Of a DNA stretch of 61,496 bases, positions 39,257 to 48,789 are shown in pieces. How positions within the stretch are numbered: the first letter of the stretch is position 1; every line of letters begins with the position of its first letter. Location: NCBI RefSeq assembly GCF_000802425.1, contig NZ_JRUD01000031.1, forward strand, positions 1 through 61,496, written 5' to 3'. The position numbers and the translations under genes were made by a program. The DNA is from Pseudomonas flexibilis (lineage in GTDB: Bacteria > Pseudomonadota > Gammaproteobacteria > Pseudomonadales > Pseudomonadaceae). Below the pieces are notes generated by a model. That model saw nothing but the letters and a program-made list of their open reading frames with translations. It was not told the DNA's origin and ran no database searches.

Positions 39257-39332
39257 GTAGGGTGGATAACGGCCATCGGCCTTATCCACCGGAATCCTCT
39301 GGTGGAAAACGCTGCGCGATTTTCCACCCTAC
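39257..39332. repeat. REP-like double palindrome in the leuD-leuB gap
   Basis: Two inverted repeats lie in a row: GGTGGATAA (39261-39269) with TTATCCACC (39282-39290), and GGTGGAAAA (39301-39309) with TTTTCCACC (39320-39328). The whole block is framed by GTAGG and CCTAC. It belongs to the same family as the repeats near 8.1 and 25.8 kb and lies inside the leuC-leuD-leuB transcript, where it could affect leuB expression. Confidence 0.75.
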
Positions 39333-39344
39333 CTGCACGCTCGC

Positions 39345-39992
39345 TTACTTGATCGCGCCGAACAGCCAGGGCTGGGCCTGCTGGTGCTTGCTCTCGAACG
39401 CCTTGATCGCCTCGGCGTCCTGCAGGGTCAGGCCGATGTCGTCCAGCCCGTTGAGCAGGCAGTGCTTGCGGAAGGCGTCGATCTCGAAGCGGTACTGCAC
39501 GCCATCCGGACGGGTCACGGTCTGTGCCTGCAGGTCGACGGTGAGCTGGTAGCCCTCGGTGGCTTCGGCCTGCTGGAACAGCGCATCGACCTCTTCTTCC
39601 TTCAGCACGATCGGCAGCAGGCCGTTCTTGAAGCTGTTGTTGAAGAAGATGTCGGCGAAGCTCGGCGCGATGATGGTGCGGAAGCCATACTCGTCCAGCG
39701 CCCAGGGCGCGTGCTCGCGGGACGAGCCGCAGCCGAAGTTCTCGCGGGCCAGCAGCACGCTGGCACCCTGGTAGCGCGGGAAGTTGAGCACGAAGTCCGG
39801 GTTGACCGGACGCTTCGAGCAATCCTGGTTCGGCTGACCGACGTCCAGGTAGCGCCACTCGTCGAACAGGTTGGGGCCGAAGCCGGTACGCTTGATCGAC
39901 TTGAGGAATTGCTTGGGAATGATCTGGTCGGTGTCGACGTTGGCGCGATCCAGCGGGCAGACCAGGCCGGTATGTTGGGTAAAGGCTTTCAT
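39345..39992 (-). CDS. leuD: 3-isopropylmalate dehydratase small subunit
   Basis: A 215-residue swivel-domain subunit that pairs with LeuC to isomerise 2- to 3-isopropylmalate. Family marks are [38 protein letters not shown] and [16 protein letters not shown]. It follows leuC by only 10 bp and is surely co-transcribed with it. Confidence 0.96.
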   Translation of the reverse strand: MKAFTQHTGLVCPLDRANVDTDQIIPKQFLKSIKRTGFGPNLFDEWRYLDVGQPNQDCSKRPVNPDFVLNFPRYQGASVLLARENFGCGSSREHAPWALDEYGFRTIIAPSFADIFFNNSFKNGLLPIVLKEEEVDALFQQAEATEGYQLTVDLQAQTVTRPDGVQYRFEIDAFRKHCLLNGLDDIGLTLQDAEAIKAFESKHQQAQPWLFGAIK

Positions 39993-40002
39993 GTCTATGT
40001 CC

Positions 40003-41430
40003 TCAGGCCTGGAGCAGTTCGCGAACGTCGATGAAGTGGCCGGTCACCGCGGCGGCGGCGGCCATCGCCGGGCTCACCAGGTGGGTACGGCCGCCGGCGC
40101 CCTGGCGCCCTTCGAAGTTGCGGTTGGAGGTGGAGGCGCAATGCTCGCCGCTGCCCAGCTTGTCCGGGTTCATGGCCAGGCACATGGAGCAGCCCGGCTC
40201 GCGCCACTCGAAGCCGGCTTCGATGAAGATCTTGTCCAGCCCTTCTTTCTCGGCCTGCTGCTTGACCAGGCCGGAACCCGGCACCACCAGCGCCTGCTTG
40301 ACGTTGGCGGCAACCTTGCGACCCTTGGCCACTTCGGCGGCGGCACGCAGGTCCTCGATGCGCGAGTTGGTGCAGGAGCCGATGAACACGCGGTCCAGCT
40401 TGATCTCGGTGATCGGCTGGTTGGCGGCCAGGCCCATGTACTTGAGGGCGCGCACGATGGAGTCGCGCTTGACCGGATCGGCCTCGGCCGCCGGGTCCGG
40501 CACGCGCTGATCGACCGCCAGGACCATTTCCGGCGAGGTGCCCCAGCTGACCTGCGGCTTGATGTCTTCGGCCTGCAGCTCGACCACGGTGTCGAACTGC
40601 GCATCGGCGTCGGACACCAGGCCCTTCCACAGCGCCACGGCAGCCTCCCAGTCGGCGCCCTTCGGCGCGTAGGGGCGGCCTTCGACATAGGCGATCGTCT
40701 TCTCGTCCACCGCCACCATGCCGACCCGGGCACCGGCCTCGATGGCCATGTTGCACAGGGTCATGCGGCCTTCCATGGACAGGTCGCGGATGGCGCTGCC
40801 GGCGAACTCCAGGGCGTGGCCATTGCCACCGGCGGTGCCGATCTTGCCGATGATGGCCAGCACGACGTCCTTGGCGGTGACGCCGAACGGCAGCTTGCCT
40901 TCGACGCGCACTTGCATGTTCTTCATCTTCTTGGCGACCAGGCACTGGGTGGCCAGCACATGCTCGACCTCCGAGGTGCCTATGCCGTGGGCCAGCGCGC
41001 CGAAGGCGCCGTGGGTGGAAGTGTGCGAGTCGCCGCAGACCACGGTCATGCCCGGCAGGGTGGCGCCCTGCTCCGGGCCGATTACGTGGACGATGCCCTG
41101 GCGGACATCATTCATCTTGAATTCGAGGATGCCGAAATCGTCGCAGTTCTCGTCGAGGGTCTGCACCTGGATGCGCGACACCTCGTCGGCGATGGCTTCC
41201 AGTCCGCCCTGGCGCTCGGCTCGGGTGGTCGGCACGTTGTGGTCCGGGGTGGCGATGTTGGCGTCGATGCGCCACGGCTTGCGACCGGCCAGGCGCAGGC
41301 CTTCGAAGGCCTGGGGCGAGGTCACTTCGTGGAGGATATGACGGTCGATGTAGATCAGCGACGAACCATCGTCGCGGCGCTTGACCTCATGCATCTCCCA
41401 GAGCTTGTCATAAAGGGTTTTGCCAGCCAT
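40003..41430 (-). CDS. leuC: 3-isopropylmalate dehydratase large subunit
   Basis: A 475-residue aconitase-family subunit that holds the 4Fe-4S cluster. Motifs are [37 protein letters not shown] and [17 protein letters not shown]; the cluster cysteines lie in the SCTN and GCSMC segments. [16 protein letters not shown] at 41430 is the usual start; an upstream in-frame ATG at 41445 is less likely. The LysR gene is divergent, 157 bp away, and probably controls leuCDB. Confidence 0.96.
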   Translation of the reverse strand: MAGKTLYDKLWEMHEVKRRDDGSSLIYIDRHILHEVTSPQAFEGLRLAGRKPWRIDANIATPDHNVPTTRAERQGGLEAIADEVSRIQVQTLDENCDDFGILEFKMNDVRQGIVHVIGPEQGATLPGMTVVCGDSHTSTHGAFGALAHGIGTSEVEHVLATQCLVAKKMKNMQVRVEGKLPFGVTAKDVVLAIIGKIGTAGGNGHALEFAGSAIRDLSMEGRMTLCNMAIEAGARVGMVAVDEKTIAYVEGRPYAPKGADWEAAVALWKGLVSDADAQFDTVVELQAEDIKPQVSWGTSPEMVLAVDQRVPDPAAEADPVKRDSIVRALKYMGLAANQPITEIKLDRVFIGSCTNSRIEDLRAAAEVAKGRKVAANVKQALVVPGSGLVKQQAEKEGLDKIFIEAGFEWREPGCSMCLAMNPDKLGSGEHCASTSNRNFEGRQGAGGRTHLVSPAMAAAAAVTGHFIDVRELLQA

Positions 41431-41587
41431 CGGACTCTTCCTCATCGGTTGCTCATGCGGGGTGCTATGCCCCTTGCACGTATGGGGGCGATGCTAGGGG
41501 CTTGTCATGAATTACTCAAATTCATATTTTTCATCCACTGAATTCCCCAACGGAATACCATCCCCCTTTTCCTACCGGATACCCACG

Positions 41588-42514
41588 ATGGACCTCGCCA
41601 CCCTCAACGCCTTCATCGCCGTCGCGGAGAGCGGCAGCTTCTCCCTCGCCGGCGAGCGCCTGCATCTGACGCAGCCCGCGGTCAGCAAGCGCATCTTTGC
41701 CCTGGAGCAGCAACTGGAGGTGCGCCTGTTCGACCGTCTCGGACGAGAGGTCGGGCTCACCGAAGCCGGGCGCGCGCTGCTGCCGCGCGCCTACCGCATC
41801 CTGGGCGAACTGGACGACACCCGCCGCGCCCTGGCCAACCTCAATGGCGAGGTGAGCGGGCGCCTGACCCTGGCCACCAGCCACCACATCGGCCTGCATC
41901 GCCTGCCCCCGGTGCTGCGCGAATTCACCCGCCGCTATCCGGCGGTCAGCCTGGACATCCGCTTTCTGGATTCCGAAGTGGCCTACGAGGACGTCTTGCA
42001 GGGCCGCGCCGAGCTGGCGGTGATTACCCTGGCGCCTGAAGCCCGCACGCCGGCAGCCCGGACGCCGGATACCCGCGCCCCGCTGCGCGCCGTTCCCATC
42101 TGGGAAGACCCGCTGGACTTCGTCGCCGCCCCGGACCACCCGCTGGCGCGCAACGGCGCCCTGACATTGGCGGACGTGGCCGCCCATCCGGCGGTTTTTC
42201 CCGGGGCGCACACCTTCACCCACCGAATCGTGCATAGACTGTTCGAGGTAGCCGGCCTGACACCTCAGGTCGCCATGAGCACCAACTACCTGGAAACCAT
42301 CAAGATGATGGTATCCATCGGCCTGGCCTGGAGCCTGCTGCCACGCACCATGCTGGACGATCAGGTCGTGCGGCTGACGCTGCCCGGGCCGCAACTGAGT
42401 CGACGACTGGGTTATGTGCTGCACACGGAGCGCACCCTGTCGAATGCCGCCCGCGCCTTCATGGCGCTGCTGGATGCCCAGCACGGACAAGGGAACGAAC
42501 CGCAGTCCGTCTGA
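41588..42514 (+). CDS. LysR family transcriptional regulator (probable leu regulator)
   Basis: A 308-residue LysR protein. Residues 1-60 carry the helix-turn-helix (MDLATLNAFIAVAESGSFSLA and HLTQPAVSKRIFALEQQL); residues 90-300 form the periplasmic-binding-protein-like effector domain (LTLATSHHIGLHRLPPVLREF). ATG 41588 is fixed by the conserved N-terminus. It is divergent from leuC, as in P. aeruginosa (PA3121-PA3122), suggesting control of the leuCDB operon by a leucine-pathway intermediate. This role is inferred from position. Between residues 176 and 189 is an odd Pro/Arg/Thr-rich near-repeat (ARTPAARTPDTRAP). Confidence 0.9.
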   Translation: MDLATLNAFIAVAESGSFSLAGERLHLTQPAVSKRIFALEQQLEVRLFDRLGREVGLTEAGRALLPRAYRILGELDDTRRALANLNGEVSGRLTLATSHHIGLHRLPPVLREFTRRYPAVSLDIRFLDSEVAYEDVLQGRAELAVITLAPEARTPAARTPDTRAPLRAVPIWEDPLDFVAAPDHPLARNGALTLADVAAHPAVFPGAHTFTHRIVHRLFEVAGLTPQVAMSTNYLETIKMMVSIGLAWSLLPRTMLDDQVVRLTLPGPQLSRRLGYVLHTERTLSNAARAFMALLDAQHGQGNEPQSV

Positions 42515-42619
42515 ACGGATCTACCCGGGGCAAAAAATGCACAGCCGTTCCGGGCAGGGAGGTCAGGAAACGGAGAATATGGGTGGGCGTTTATGTGGTT
42601 GACGATAAGTGAGCGCACC

Positions 42620-45600
42620 ATGCTGACCCAGAATGCCGGAGCGGACGCACCACCCCACGACAACGGGGTGCTGGAAGCGGCACTGGACTGCGCGCGACTT
42701 GGGATCTGGCTGTGGGATCCGACCTCCGGCCAGGTCAGCTGGGCCCACGGCACCCACCACCCTTTTGGCCTGCGCCAGGCACCGCCCTCCTCCGCGCGCC
42801 AGTACCTGCGCCTGATTCCTTCCCGCGAACGGATCCGCGCCTTGCGCTATTTCCGCCGCATCCTACGCGGCGAGATCCTGCCGCCGATGACCCAGCACAT
42901 ACACTGGCCCGGTGGCGGCCATCACTGGCTGGAAATCGGCGCACGGATCCATGCCTTGCCCGACGGCCGCCTGCAGCTCACAGGGGTGGCCCGCGACATC
43001 ACGCTGCACGCGGAACGCACCCCGCACGACGACATTTTCACCAAGGCGTTTCGCCAATCGCCGGACCCCATCGCCATCAGCGAACTGCGTTCGGGACGAC
43101 TCATCGAGATCAACAAGGGGTTCATCAGCACCTTCGGTTGGAGCCGGGAGCAGGCGATCGGCCGTACCTCGGAGGAGCTGAACCTGTGGGTCGATGCCCG
43201 GGAACGCGAGCGGATGGTCGAGCAGCTGGCCCGACATGGCAGCCTGCATGACTTCGAGGCGCGCCTGCGCCGGCGCGACGGCAGCATCGGCAACTTCTGC
43301 TTCTATGGCGCTCCGATCGAATTGCACGGGGCGCCCTGCCTGGTCACCACGGTGCGCGACGTTTCGCAACTGCGCGCTCAGGAGCTGGCCCTACGCGACA
43401 GCCGCGAGCGCCTGGCCCTGGCGCTGGAGTCGGCCAACCTGGGCACCTGGGAGTGGCATATACCCACCGACAACCTGCAGGGAACGCCTCGCGCCTTTGC
43501 CATGCACGGCCTCGTAGTCCCCGAGGCGGGCTGTGACTTCCGCACCTTTTTCCGAACCGTGCACGAGGACGACCGGGAGAACCTGCGCCGCGCCTACCGC
43601 GGGCTGCTGACGGGCAGCGAAAGCGAATGTCGGCTGAGCTACCGCGCGCGCACGCCCAGCGGCGAGATACGCCACCTGGAAAGCACCGCGCGGCTGTACC
43701 GCGATGCCCAGGGTACGCCCTTGCGCATGACCGGCATCCTCAACGACATGACCAGCAGGGTGCTGTACGAACAGCGGCTGCGCGCCTCGGAAGAGAAATT
43801 CTCGACCCTGTTCCAGAGCAGCCCGGTGCCTATCTCGGTGTCCGAGCTGGAAAGCGGTCGGTTCGTGGACATCAACCCCAGCTTCAGCGAGGTCTTCGGC
43901 TGGCAGCCGGCCGAGATCATCGGCCAGTCCTCCCGCACGATAGGCTTCTGGGAGGACTCACAACGACGCAGCGAAGTGATCGGCGAACTGAACAGGAAGC
44001 GCGTCCTGGACGGCGCCCTGGCCCGCTTCCGCAGCAAGGACGGTCGCAGCATCACCTGTCTGATCTCCTGCCGCTACCTGGAGATGCACGGCGACTGCTA
44101 CGTCGCCATCTCGTTCCACGACATCACCCGTCTGCAGCAGGCTACTCGCGCCCTGCAGGCCAGCGAGGAGAAGTTCGCCAAGGCGTTCCACTCCAGCCCC
44201 GACGCCATTTGCCTGCTGGAGCGGGACGGGCAGCGTTTCCTTGAGGTGAACGAAGGCTTTCGCCGACTGACCGGCTACACCCCGGAAGAAGTCACCGGTC
44301 GCAGCGTGGCTGATCTGCGGCTGCGGATCGATCCGCAGCAACGTCAGGAAATCCTCGACAGCATTGCCAGTACCGGCCGCCTGCCCCGCACCGAGGTTCA
44401 TCTGCTGGATCGCGACGGCCGCGAGAAGTTCGCCGAGGTCTCGGTCGAGACCCTGCGCCTGGATGGTGGCGAATGCCTGTTGGTCACCGCCCGCGACATC
44501 AGCCAGCTCAAGGCCGCCCAGGCGCAAATCCAGCACCTGGCCTACCACGATCCACTGACCAACCTGCCCAACCGCGCCCTGCTGCTGGATCGCCTGACCC
44601 AGCAGATCGCCCTGCTCAACCGCCACAACCTGCGCGGCGCGGTGCTGTTCATCGACCTCGATCATTTCAAGCACATCAACGACTCGCTGGGCCACCCGGT
44701 CGGCGACGCGGTGCTCAAGATGCTGACCGCACGACTGGAAGCCAACGTCCGCCTGGAAGACACGGTGGCACGTCTGGGCGGCGACGAGTTCGTGGTGCTG
44801 CTGTCCGGCCTGGAGGGCAAGCGTGCCCAGGTGATCCGCCAGGTGCGCCAGGTGGCCGAGCAACTGCGCGCACACCTCGCCGAACCCATGGACGTCGAAG
44901 GCCATCCCCTGCAGGTCACCAGCAGCATCGGCGTGGCGCTGATCCCCGATCACGGCACCAGTCCCGACGACCTGCTCAAGCGCGCCGACATCGCCCTGTA
45001 CCGCGCCAAGGACTCGGGACGCAACCGCCTGCACCTATTCCGCAGCCGCATGCAGGAGCAGGTGAGCGAACGACTGCGCATCGAGAACGACCTGCGCCAG
45101 GCCCTGCAGCGCCAGCAGTTCGAGGTACGCTTCCAGCCGCAGGTGGATACCCGCAGCGGATGCATCGTCGGCGCCGAAGCCCTGCTGCGCTGGAACCACC
45201 CCGTTTACGGCATGCAATCCCCGGAATCCTTCATCCAGGTGCTCGAGGAAAGCGGCCTGATCCACGACGTCGGCCTATGGGTGCTCAACGAGGCCTGCCA
45301 GACCTGCGCCCGCTTGCTGGACGAGACGCTTATCCAGCGCGGCCGGTTCAGCCTGTGCGTCAACATCAGCCCCCGCCAGTTCCGCCACCCCGAGTTCTAC
45401 GAGGGCATCGAGCGCTGCCTGAGCCGAAGCCGCCTGCCTGCTCATATGCTCAAGCTGGAGATCACCGAGAACGTGGCGATTCGCAACGTCGAAGACACAG
45501 TGAACAAGATGCAGCGCCTCAAGCGCCTGGGCATCGGCTTCGCCATGGACGACTTCGGGACCGGCTACTCGTCGCTCACCCAGCTCAAGCGTCTGCCGGT

Positions 45601-45859
45601 GGACGTGCTGAAGATCGATCAGTCCTTCGTGCGCGACGTGCCCCTCAACGGCAACGACAGCGAGATCATTCGCGCCATCATCGCCATGGCCAACAGCCTG
45701 GGCCTGCAGACCATCGCCGAGGGCGTGGAGCGCAGCGAGCAGTTGGACTTCCTGCGCGGCGAGAACTGTCAGTTGTACCAGGGTTACCTCTTCAGCCAGC
45801 CCCTGCCGCTGGCCGAGTTCCGCGAGGTACTGGCCCGCCCACCGCGCACGGGACAATAG
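42620..45859 (+). CDS. Multi-PAS diguanylate cyclase/phosphodiesterase (PAS-GGDEF-EAL)
   Basis: A soluble protein of 1079 residues without membrane helices. Five PAS-like sensor units fill about 10-640, for example QSPDPIAISELRSGRLIEIN and a near-copy SSPVPISVSELESGRFVDIN. A GGDEF domain has GGDEF at 720-724 and an EAL domain has EALLRW from 853, plus DDFGTGYSSLTQL and the final GYLFSQPLPL. Both enzyme motifs look complete, so the protein could make and break c-di-GMP. ATG 42620 has AAGTGAG upstream; the in-frame ATG at 42593 is an alternative. amrZ follows. Confidence 0.92.
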   Translation: MLTQNAGADAPPHDNGVLEAALDCARLGIWLWDPTSGQVSWAHGTHHPFGLRQAPPSSARQYLRLIPSRERIRALRYFRRILRGEILPPMTQHIHWPGGGHHWLEIGARIHALPDGRLQLTGVARDITLHAERTPHDDIFTKAFRQSPDPIAISELRSGRLIEINKGFISTFGWSREQAIGRTSEELNLWVDARERERMVEQLARHGSLHDFEARLRRRDGSIGNFCFYGAPIELHGAPCLVTTVRDVSQLRAQELALRDSRERLALALESANLGTWEWHIPTDNLQGTPRAFAMHGLVVPEAGCDFRTFFRTVHEDDRENLRRAYRGLLTGSESECRLSYRARTPSGEIRHLESTARLYRDAQGTPLRMTGILNDMTSRVLYEQRLRASEEKFSTLFQSSPVPISVSELESGRFVDINPSFSEVFGWQPAEIIGQSSRTIGFWEDSQRRSEVIGELNRKRVLDGALARFRSKDGRSITCLISCRYLEMHGDCYVAISFHDITRLQQATRALQASEEKFAKAFHSSPDAICLLERDGQRFLEVNEGFRRLTGYTPEEVTGRSVADLRLRIDPQQRQEILDSIASTGRLPRTEVHLLDRDGREKFAEVSVETLRLDGGECLLVTARDISQLKAAQAQIQHLAYHDPLTNLPNRALLLDRLTQQIALLNRHNLRGAVLFIDLDHFKHINDSLGHPVGDAVLKMLTARLEANVRLEDTVARLGGDEFVVLLSGLEGKRAQVIRQVRQVAEQLRAHLAEPMDVEGHPLQVTSSIGVALIPDHGTSPDDLLKRADIALYRAKDSGRNRLHLFRSRMQEQVSERLRIENDLRQALQRQQFEVRFQPQVDTRSGCIVGAEALLRWNHPVYGMQSPESFIQVLEESGLIHDVGLWVLNEACQTCARLLDETLIQRGRFSLCVNISPRQFRHPEFYEGIERCLSRSRLPAHMLKLEITENVAIRNVEDTVNKMQRLKRLGIGFAMDDFGTGYSSLTQLKRLPVDVLKIDQSFVRDVPLNGNDSEIIRAIIAMANSLGLQTIAEGVERSEQLDFLRGENCQLYQGYLFSQPLPLAEFREVLARPPRTGQ

Positions 45860-45869
45860 GCCTGGGTTC

Positions 45870-45886
45870 GCCAGCTGCGTGCTGGC
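45870..45886 (+). terminator. Small hairpin after the GGDEF-EAL gene
   Basis: GCCAGC-TGCGT-GCTGGC lies 11 bp behind the stop codon. The following CACAAAAAC is not a T-run, so this is at best a weak terminator. Confidence 0.35.
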
Positions 45887-45961
45887 TCACAAAAACACCC
45901 ACGTCCTGCACGGAAAAGAATCCGGTTTGCGGCTGCACTCGCAAGAATGGACCACTGGTGC

Positions 45962-45973
45962 TGGCAAAAAGCC
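45962..45973. promoter_or_regulatory. Candidate AmrZ operator upstream of amrZ
   Basis: TGGCAAAAAGCC resembles the AmrZ binding sites reported in pseudomonads, which combine GGCA and GCC halves around an A/T centre. It lies about 170 bp before amrZ. AmrZ represses its own gene in P. aeruginosa. The match is by eye. Confidence 0.4.
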
Positions 45974-46014
45974 TTTAGCTGTACCAGAATATTTATGCCT
46001 TGATGTGAGCGTGT

Positions 46015-46032
46015 CAGAAGTCACAACTTCTG
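46015..46032. promoter_or_regulatory. Perfect inverted repeat in the amrZ control region
   Basis: CAGAAGT-CACA-ACTTCTG is a perfect 7-4-7 dyad placed 27 bp before the AlgU-like -35 box. A TATAAA follows at 46040-46045, so the dyad may be an operator for a second promoter. The binding protein is unknown. Confidence 0.4.
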
Positions 46033-46058
46033 CACGGATATAAACGAAGTTTGTTGAT

Positions 46059-46085
46059 GAACTTAAAAACGCTGCCATTGTCAAA
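46059..46085 (+). promoter_or_regulatory. AlgU (sigma-22)-type promoter of amrZ
   Basis: GAACTT at 46059-46064 is separated by 16 bases from TCAAA at 46081-46085. This matches the AlgU consensus GAACTT-N16/17-TCTGA well in the -35 and in spacing, and in three of five -10 positions. amrZ depends on AlgU in P. aeruginosa. The predicted leader is about 48 bases. Confidence 0.6.
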
Positions 46086-46140
46086 CCTTGCGGTTTTGAG
46101 CCTTCAACATTCATTCCTAGAACTAGATCGGTGATCAGAA

Positions 46141-46470
46141 ATGCGACCCATGAAACAGGCTATCTACTCCAGCCGTACCGCTGACAAGTTCGTTGTCCGT
46201 TTGCCCGACGGCATGCGCGATCGCATCGCCGAAGTGGCCCGTCTTCATCACCGCAGCATGAACTCCGAGATCATTGCCCGGCTTGAGCAGAGCATGCAGC
46301 AGGAGGCCTCGCTGAGCGACGATCTGGCACTGCGCCTGGACAGCCCAGAGCTGACCCTGAGCGAACGCGAGCTGCTGCAATGCTTCCGTCAACTGACCCG
46401 CCGCCAACAGAACGCCCTGGTTGCGCTGATTGCCAATGACATGGAAATGGCCGGCGGACAAACGCACTAA
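46141..46470 (+). CDS. amrZ: Transcriptional regulator AmrZ (AlgZ)
   Basis: A 109-residue ribbon-helix-helix (Arc/MetJ-like) protein. The DNA-binding strand is [11 protein letters not shown] and the helices are [27 protein letters not shown] (shown here in part). The C-terminal half ([25 protein letters not shown]) forms the tetramer domain. The sequence matches P. aeruginosa AmrZ nearly throughout the RHH region. AmrZ activates alginate and represses flagellar genes, and regulates c-di-GMP enzymes. Three residues (between Ala and Tyr near position 8) are missing relative to P. aeruginosa, outside the fold. A shared terminator separates it from mgtE. Confidence 0.95.
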   Translation: MRPMKQAIYSSRTADKFVVRLPDGMRDRIAEVARLHHRSMNSEIIARLEQSMQQEASLSDDLALRLDSPELTLSERELLQCFRQLTRRQQNALVALIANDMEMAGGQTH

Positions 46471-46491
46471 GCGCTGCAACTTTCAGGCAAT

Positions 46492-46519
46492 AAAAAACCG
46501 GCCTTATGGCCGGTTTTTT
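46492..46519. terminator. Bidirectional terminator between amrZ and mgtE
   Basis: AAAAAACCGGCC-TTAT-GGCCGGTTTTTT is perfectly symmetrical, with A and T runs suited to both strands. It lies 22 bp after amrZ and 13 bp after mgtE. Confidence 0.9.
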
Positions 46520-46531
46520 ATTGCCGTGCTT

Positions 46532-47974
46532 TTACATGAGGAACAGCGTTGCCAGTCCGAGGAAGATGAAGAAGCCCCCACTGTCGGTCACGGCAGTAAT
46601 CATCACACTGGCCCCCATCGCGGGATCACGCCCCATGCGCGCCAGGGTGATCGGAATCAGCACGCCCATCAGCGCGGCCAGCAGCAGGTTGAGGGTCATG
46701 GCCGCCGTCATCACCAGGCCCAGCGACCAGCTGTCGTACAGCCACCAGGCCACCGCGCCGATCACCCCACCCCACAACAAGCCATTGGCCAAGCCGACGC
46801 CCAGCTCCTTGCGCAGCAACCAGGCGGCGTTGCCGGAGCCGAGTTGGTCCAGCGCCATGGCACGCACGATCATGGTGATGGTCTGGTTGCCGGAATTCCC
46901 ACCGATGCCAGCCACGATGGGCATCAACGCGGCCAAAGCCACCAGCTTCTCGATGGCACCGTCGAACAGGCCGATGACTCGCGAGGCAACGAAGGCCGTG
47001 ACCAGGTTCACCGCCAGCCAGGCCCAGCGGTTGCGCACCGACTTCCAGACCGAGGCGAAGATGTCTTCTTCTTCGCGCAGACCGGCCATGTTGAGGACTT
47101 CACTCTCGCTCTCCTCACGGATCAGGTCGACCATCTCGTCGATGGTCAGACGGCCGATCAGCCTGCCCCCCTTGTCGACGACCGGGGCGGAGACAAGGTC
47201 GTAGCGTTCGAAGGCCTGGGCGGCGTCGTAAGCGTCCTCGTCGGGGCTGAAGGTCACCGGATCATCGGCCATCACCTCGCCTACCTGGCGCTCCGGGTCA
47301 TTGACCAGCAGACGCTTGAGCGGCAACACGCCCGTCAGGCGACCGTCGTAGTCGACCACGAACAGCTTGTCGGTATGCCCGGGCAGCTCCTTGAGACGGC
47401 GCAGGTAGCGCAGCACCACCTCCAGGCTGACGTCTTCACGAATGGTGACCATCTCGAAGTCCATCAGCGCGCCGACCTGGTCCTCCTCGTAGGACAGCAC
47501 CGAGCGCATGCGCTCGCGCTGCTGCGCATCGAGGCTTTCCATCAGCTCGAGGACGACATCGCGCGGCAGTTCCGGCGCCAGGTCGGCCAGCTCGTCGACG
47601 TCCATTTCCCTGGCGGCGGCAAGCAGCTCGTGGTCTTCCATGTCAGCGATCAGGGTTTCCCGGACCGCATCGGATACTTCGAGGAGAATGTCGCCGTCAC
47701 GCTCGGCCTTGACCAGCTGCCAGACGGTCAGGCGCTCATCGAGCGGGAGGGCTTCGAGGATGTAGGCGATATCCGCCGGGTGCAGCTCATCCAGCTTGCG
47801 CTGCAACTCCGTCAGGTTCTGACGGCGCACCAGGTCATCGATGACCTCCTGGTTGCTGGCGTCCTGGCGATGGGCCAGGTTCTCGACCAGGCGATGCCGG
47901 TGCAGGAGATCGACTACCTGCGCGAGGCGGTCTTGCAGGCTGTCCTGGGTTTTCTTGACTTCTACTTCGGTCAT
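46532..47974 (-). CDS. mgtE: Magnesium transporter MgtE
   Basis: A 480-residue Mg2+ channel/transporter. The cytoplasmic N domain (about 30-150, ELHPADIAYILEALPLDER) and two CBS domains (about 160-285, FVVDYDGRLTGVLPLKRLL) sense magnesium. Five membrane helices follow, with the pore motif PIVAGIGGNSGNQTITMIVRAMAL. Length and domain order are standard. The C-terminus SGGFFIFLGLATLFLM is complete. It is convergent with amrZ. No M-box riboswitch is recognised in the 325-bp upstream gap. Confidence 0.96.
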   Translation of the reverse strand: MTEVEVKKTQDSLQDRLAQVVDLLHRHRLVENLAHRQDASNQEVIDDLVRRQNLTELQRKLDELHPADIAYILEALPLDERLTVWQLVKAERDGDILLEVSDAVRETLIADMEDHELLAAAREMDVDELADLAPELPRDVVLELMESLDAQQRERMRSVLSYEEDQVGALMDFEMVTIREDVSLEVVLRYLRRLKELPGHTDKLFVVDYDGRLTGVLPLKRLLVNDPERQVGEVMADDPVTFSPDEDAYDAAQAFERYDLVSAPVVDKGGRLIGRLTIDEMVDLIREESESEVLNMAGLREEEDIFASVWKSVRNRWAWLAVNLVTAFVASRVIGLFDGAIEKLVALAALMPIVAGIGGNSGNQTITMIVRAMALDQLGSGNAAWLLRKELGVGLANGLLWGGVIGAVAWWLYDSWSLGLVMTAAMTLNLLLAALMGVLIPITLARMGRDPAMGASVMITAVTDSGGFFIFLGLATLFLM

Positions 47975-48299
47975 TGACGCACTCCACCCCCACTGGCAGA
48001 GCGCGCCGAAGGGGGCCTTAGTCCATACGCGACAGGGCGAACGAGATTACGGATAAGTAACTACTGGGTAAGTCCATGGTGGGCGGATTTCCAAAACCCC
48101 TTCGGGGCGGAGCCGGGGATAATAGCACTGCCTGAGGCCGCTGCGCTCCACGGAAGTTCGATGGAGCCAGCAAAAAGTCAGGTCATTCACCGGATGCGTT
48201 TTGCGACGCGCCCACTTTGCAACAGGACACATGCCACGGGAGCAGGATTCCGCGTACCGACTACACTCGCCCCGCAAAAAAACGAAGGAGTAAAAAGCC
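47975..48299. other. Spacer between mgtE and the DUF4124 gene
   Basis: The 325-bp gap separates two divergent genes. It contains a CCCC-TTC-GGGG hairpin near 48096-48106, a -10-like TATTAT on the minus strand (plus 48117-48122) that may serve mgtE, and the ribosome site AAGGAG before the DUF4124 start. No gene or RNA family is recognised. Confidence 0.4.
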
Positions 48300-48752
48300 A
48301 TGCAGGGATTGCATGCATTGATCTGGGGAGTGCTGCTGGTTGGCGTGCCGCTGACCAGCCAGGGCGCGAACTACTACCGCTGCGTAGATGCTCAGGGTCG
48401 CGTGAGCTTCTCGGACCACGGCTGCCCGAACGGTGAAGCACTGCGCCTGCAGCCGGCGAACAGCCTGCCAGCCCCCTCTCCCCAGCCGCACCATCCGAAC
48501 CGGGGCAAGGTCAGCGGCCAGGAGCAGGCGCTGCCCTGTGGCGGCCTGCTGAATGCCCAGGAACGACGCACCGCCATGGTCCGCCAGGAGATCCGCGCCG
48601 GCCTGAGCCGCGCCGACATCGAGAGCGCACTGGGAAAACCTGACAGGATCACCCGGAACCACGGCCTGACCCGCTATCAGTACACGGACAGGAAGGGCGG
48701 CACGCGCACCGTTCGGTTCGACGAGCACGGTTGCGTGATGGCAGGAGGCTGA
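48300..48752 (+). CDS. Secreted DUF4124-like protein
   Basis: A 150-residue protein with a signal peptide (MQGLHALIWGVLLVGVPLTS, cleaved near Ala23) followed by NYYRCVDAQGRVSFSDHGCP, the usual DUF4124 N-terminal motif. Residues 50-75 are Pro/Gln-rich. The C-terminal part (RQEIRAGLSRADIESALGKP, TRTVRFDEHGCVMAGG) resembles small outer-envelope SmpA/OmlA-like folds. It should be periplasmic. Function is not known. AAGGAG lies 10 bases before ATG 48300. A terminator follows the stop. Confidence 0.75.
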   Translation: MQGLHALIWGVLLVGVPLTSQGANYYRCVDAQGRVSFSDHGCPNGEALRLQPANSLPAPSPQPHHPNRGKVSGQEQALPCGGLLNAQERRTAMVRQEIRAGLSRADIESALGKPDRITRNHGLTRYQYTDRKGGTRTVRFDEHGCVMAGG

Positions 48753-48760
48753 AAAGCAAA

Positions 48761-48782
48761 AAGCCCGCATTGCTGCGGGCTT
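48761..48782. terminator. Terminator shared by the DUF4124 gene and the tRNA cluster
   Basis: AAGCCCGC-ATTGCT-GCGGGCTT is an 8-bp stem. On the minus strand, behind the last tRNA-Arg, it is followed by TTTGCTTTTC; on the plus strand by CTC. It probably ends the tRNA transcript and may also end the protein gene. Confidence 0.8.
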
Positions 48783-48789
48783 CTCAATG

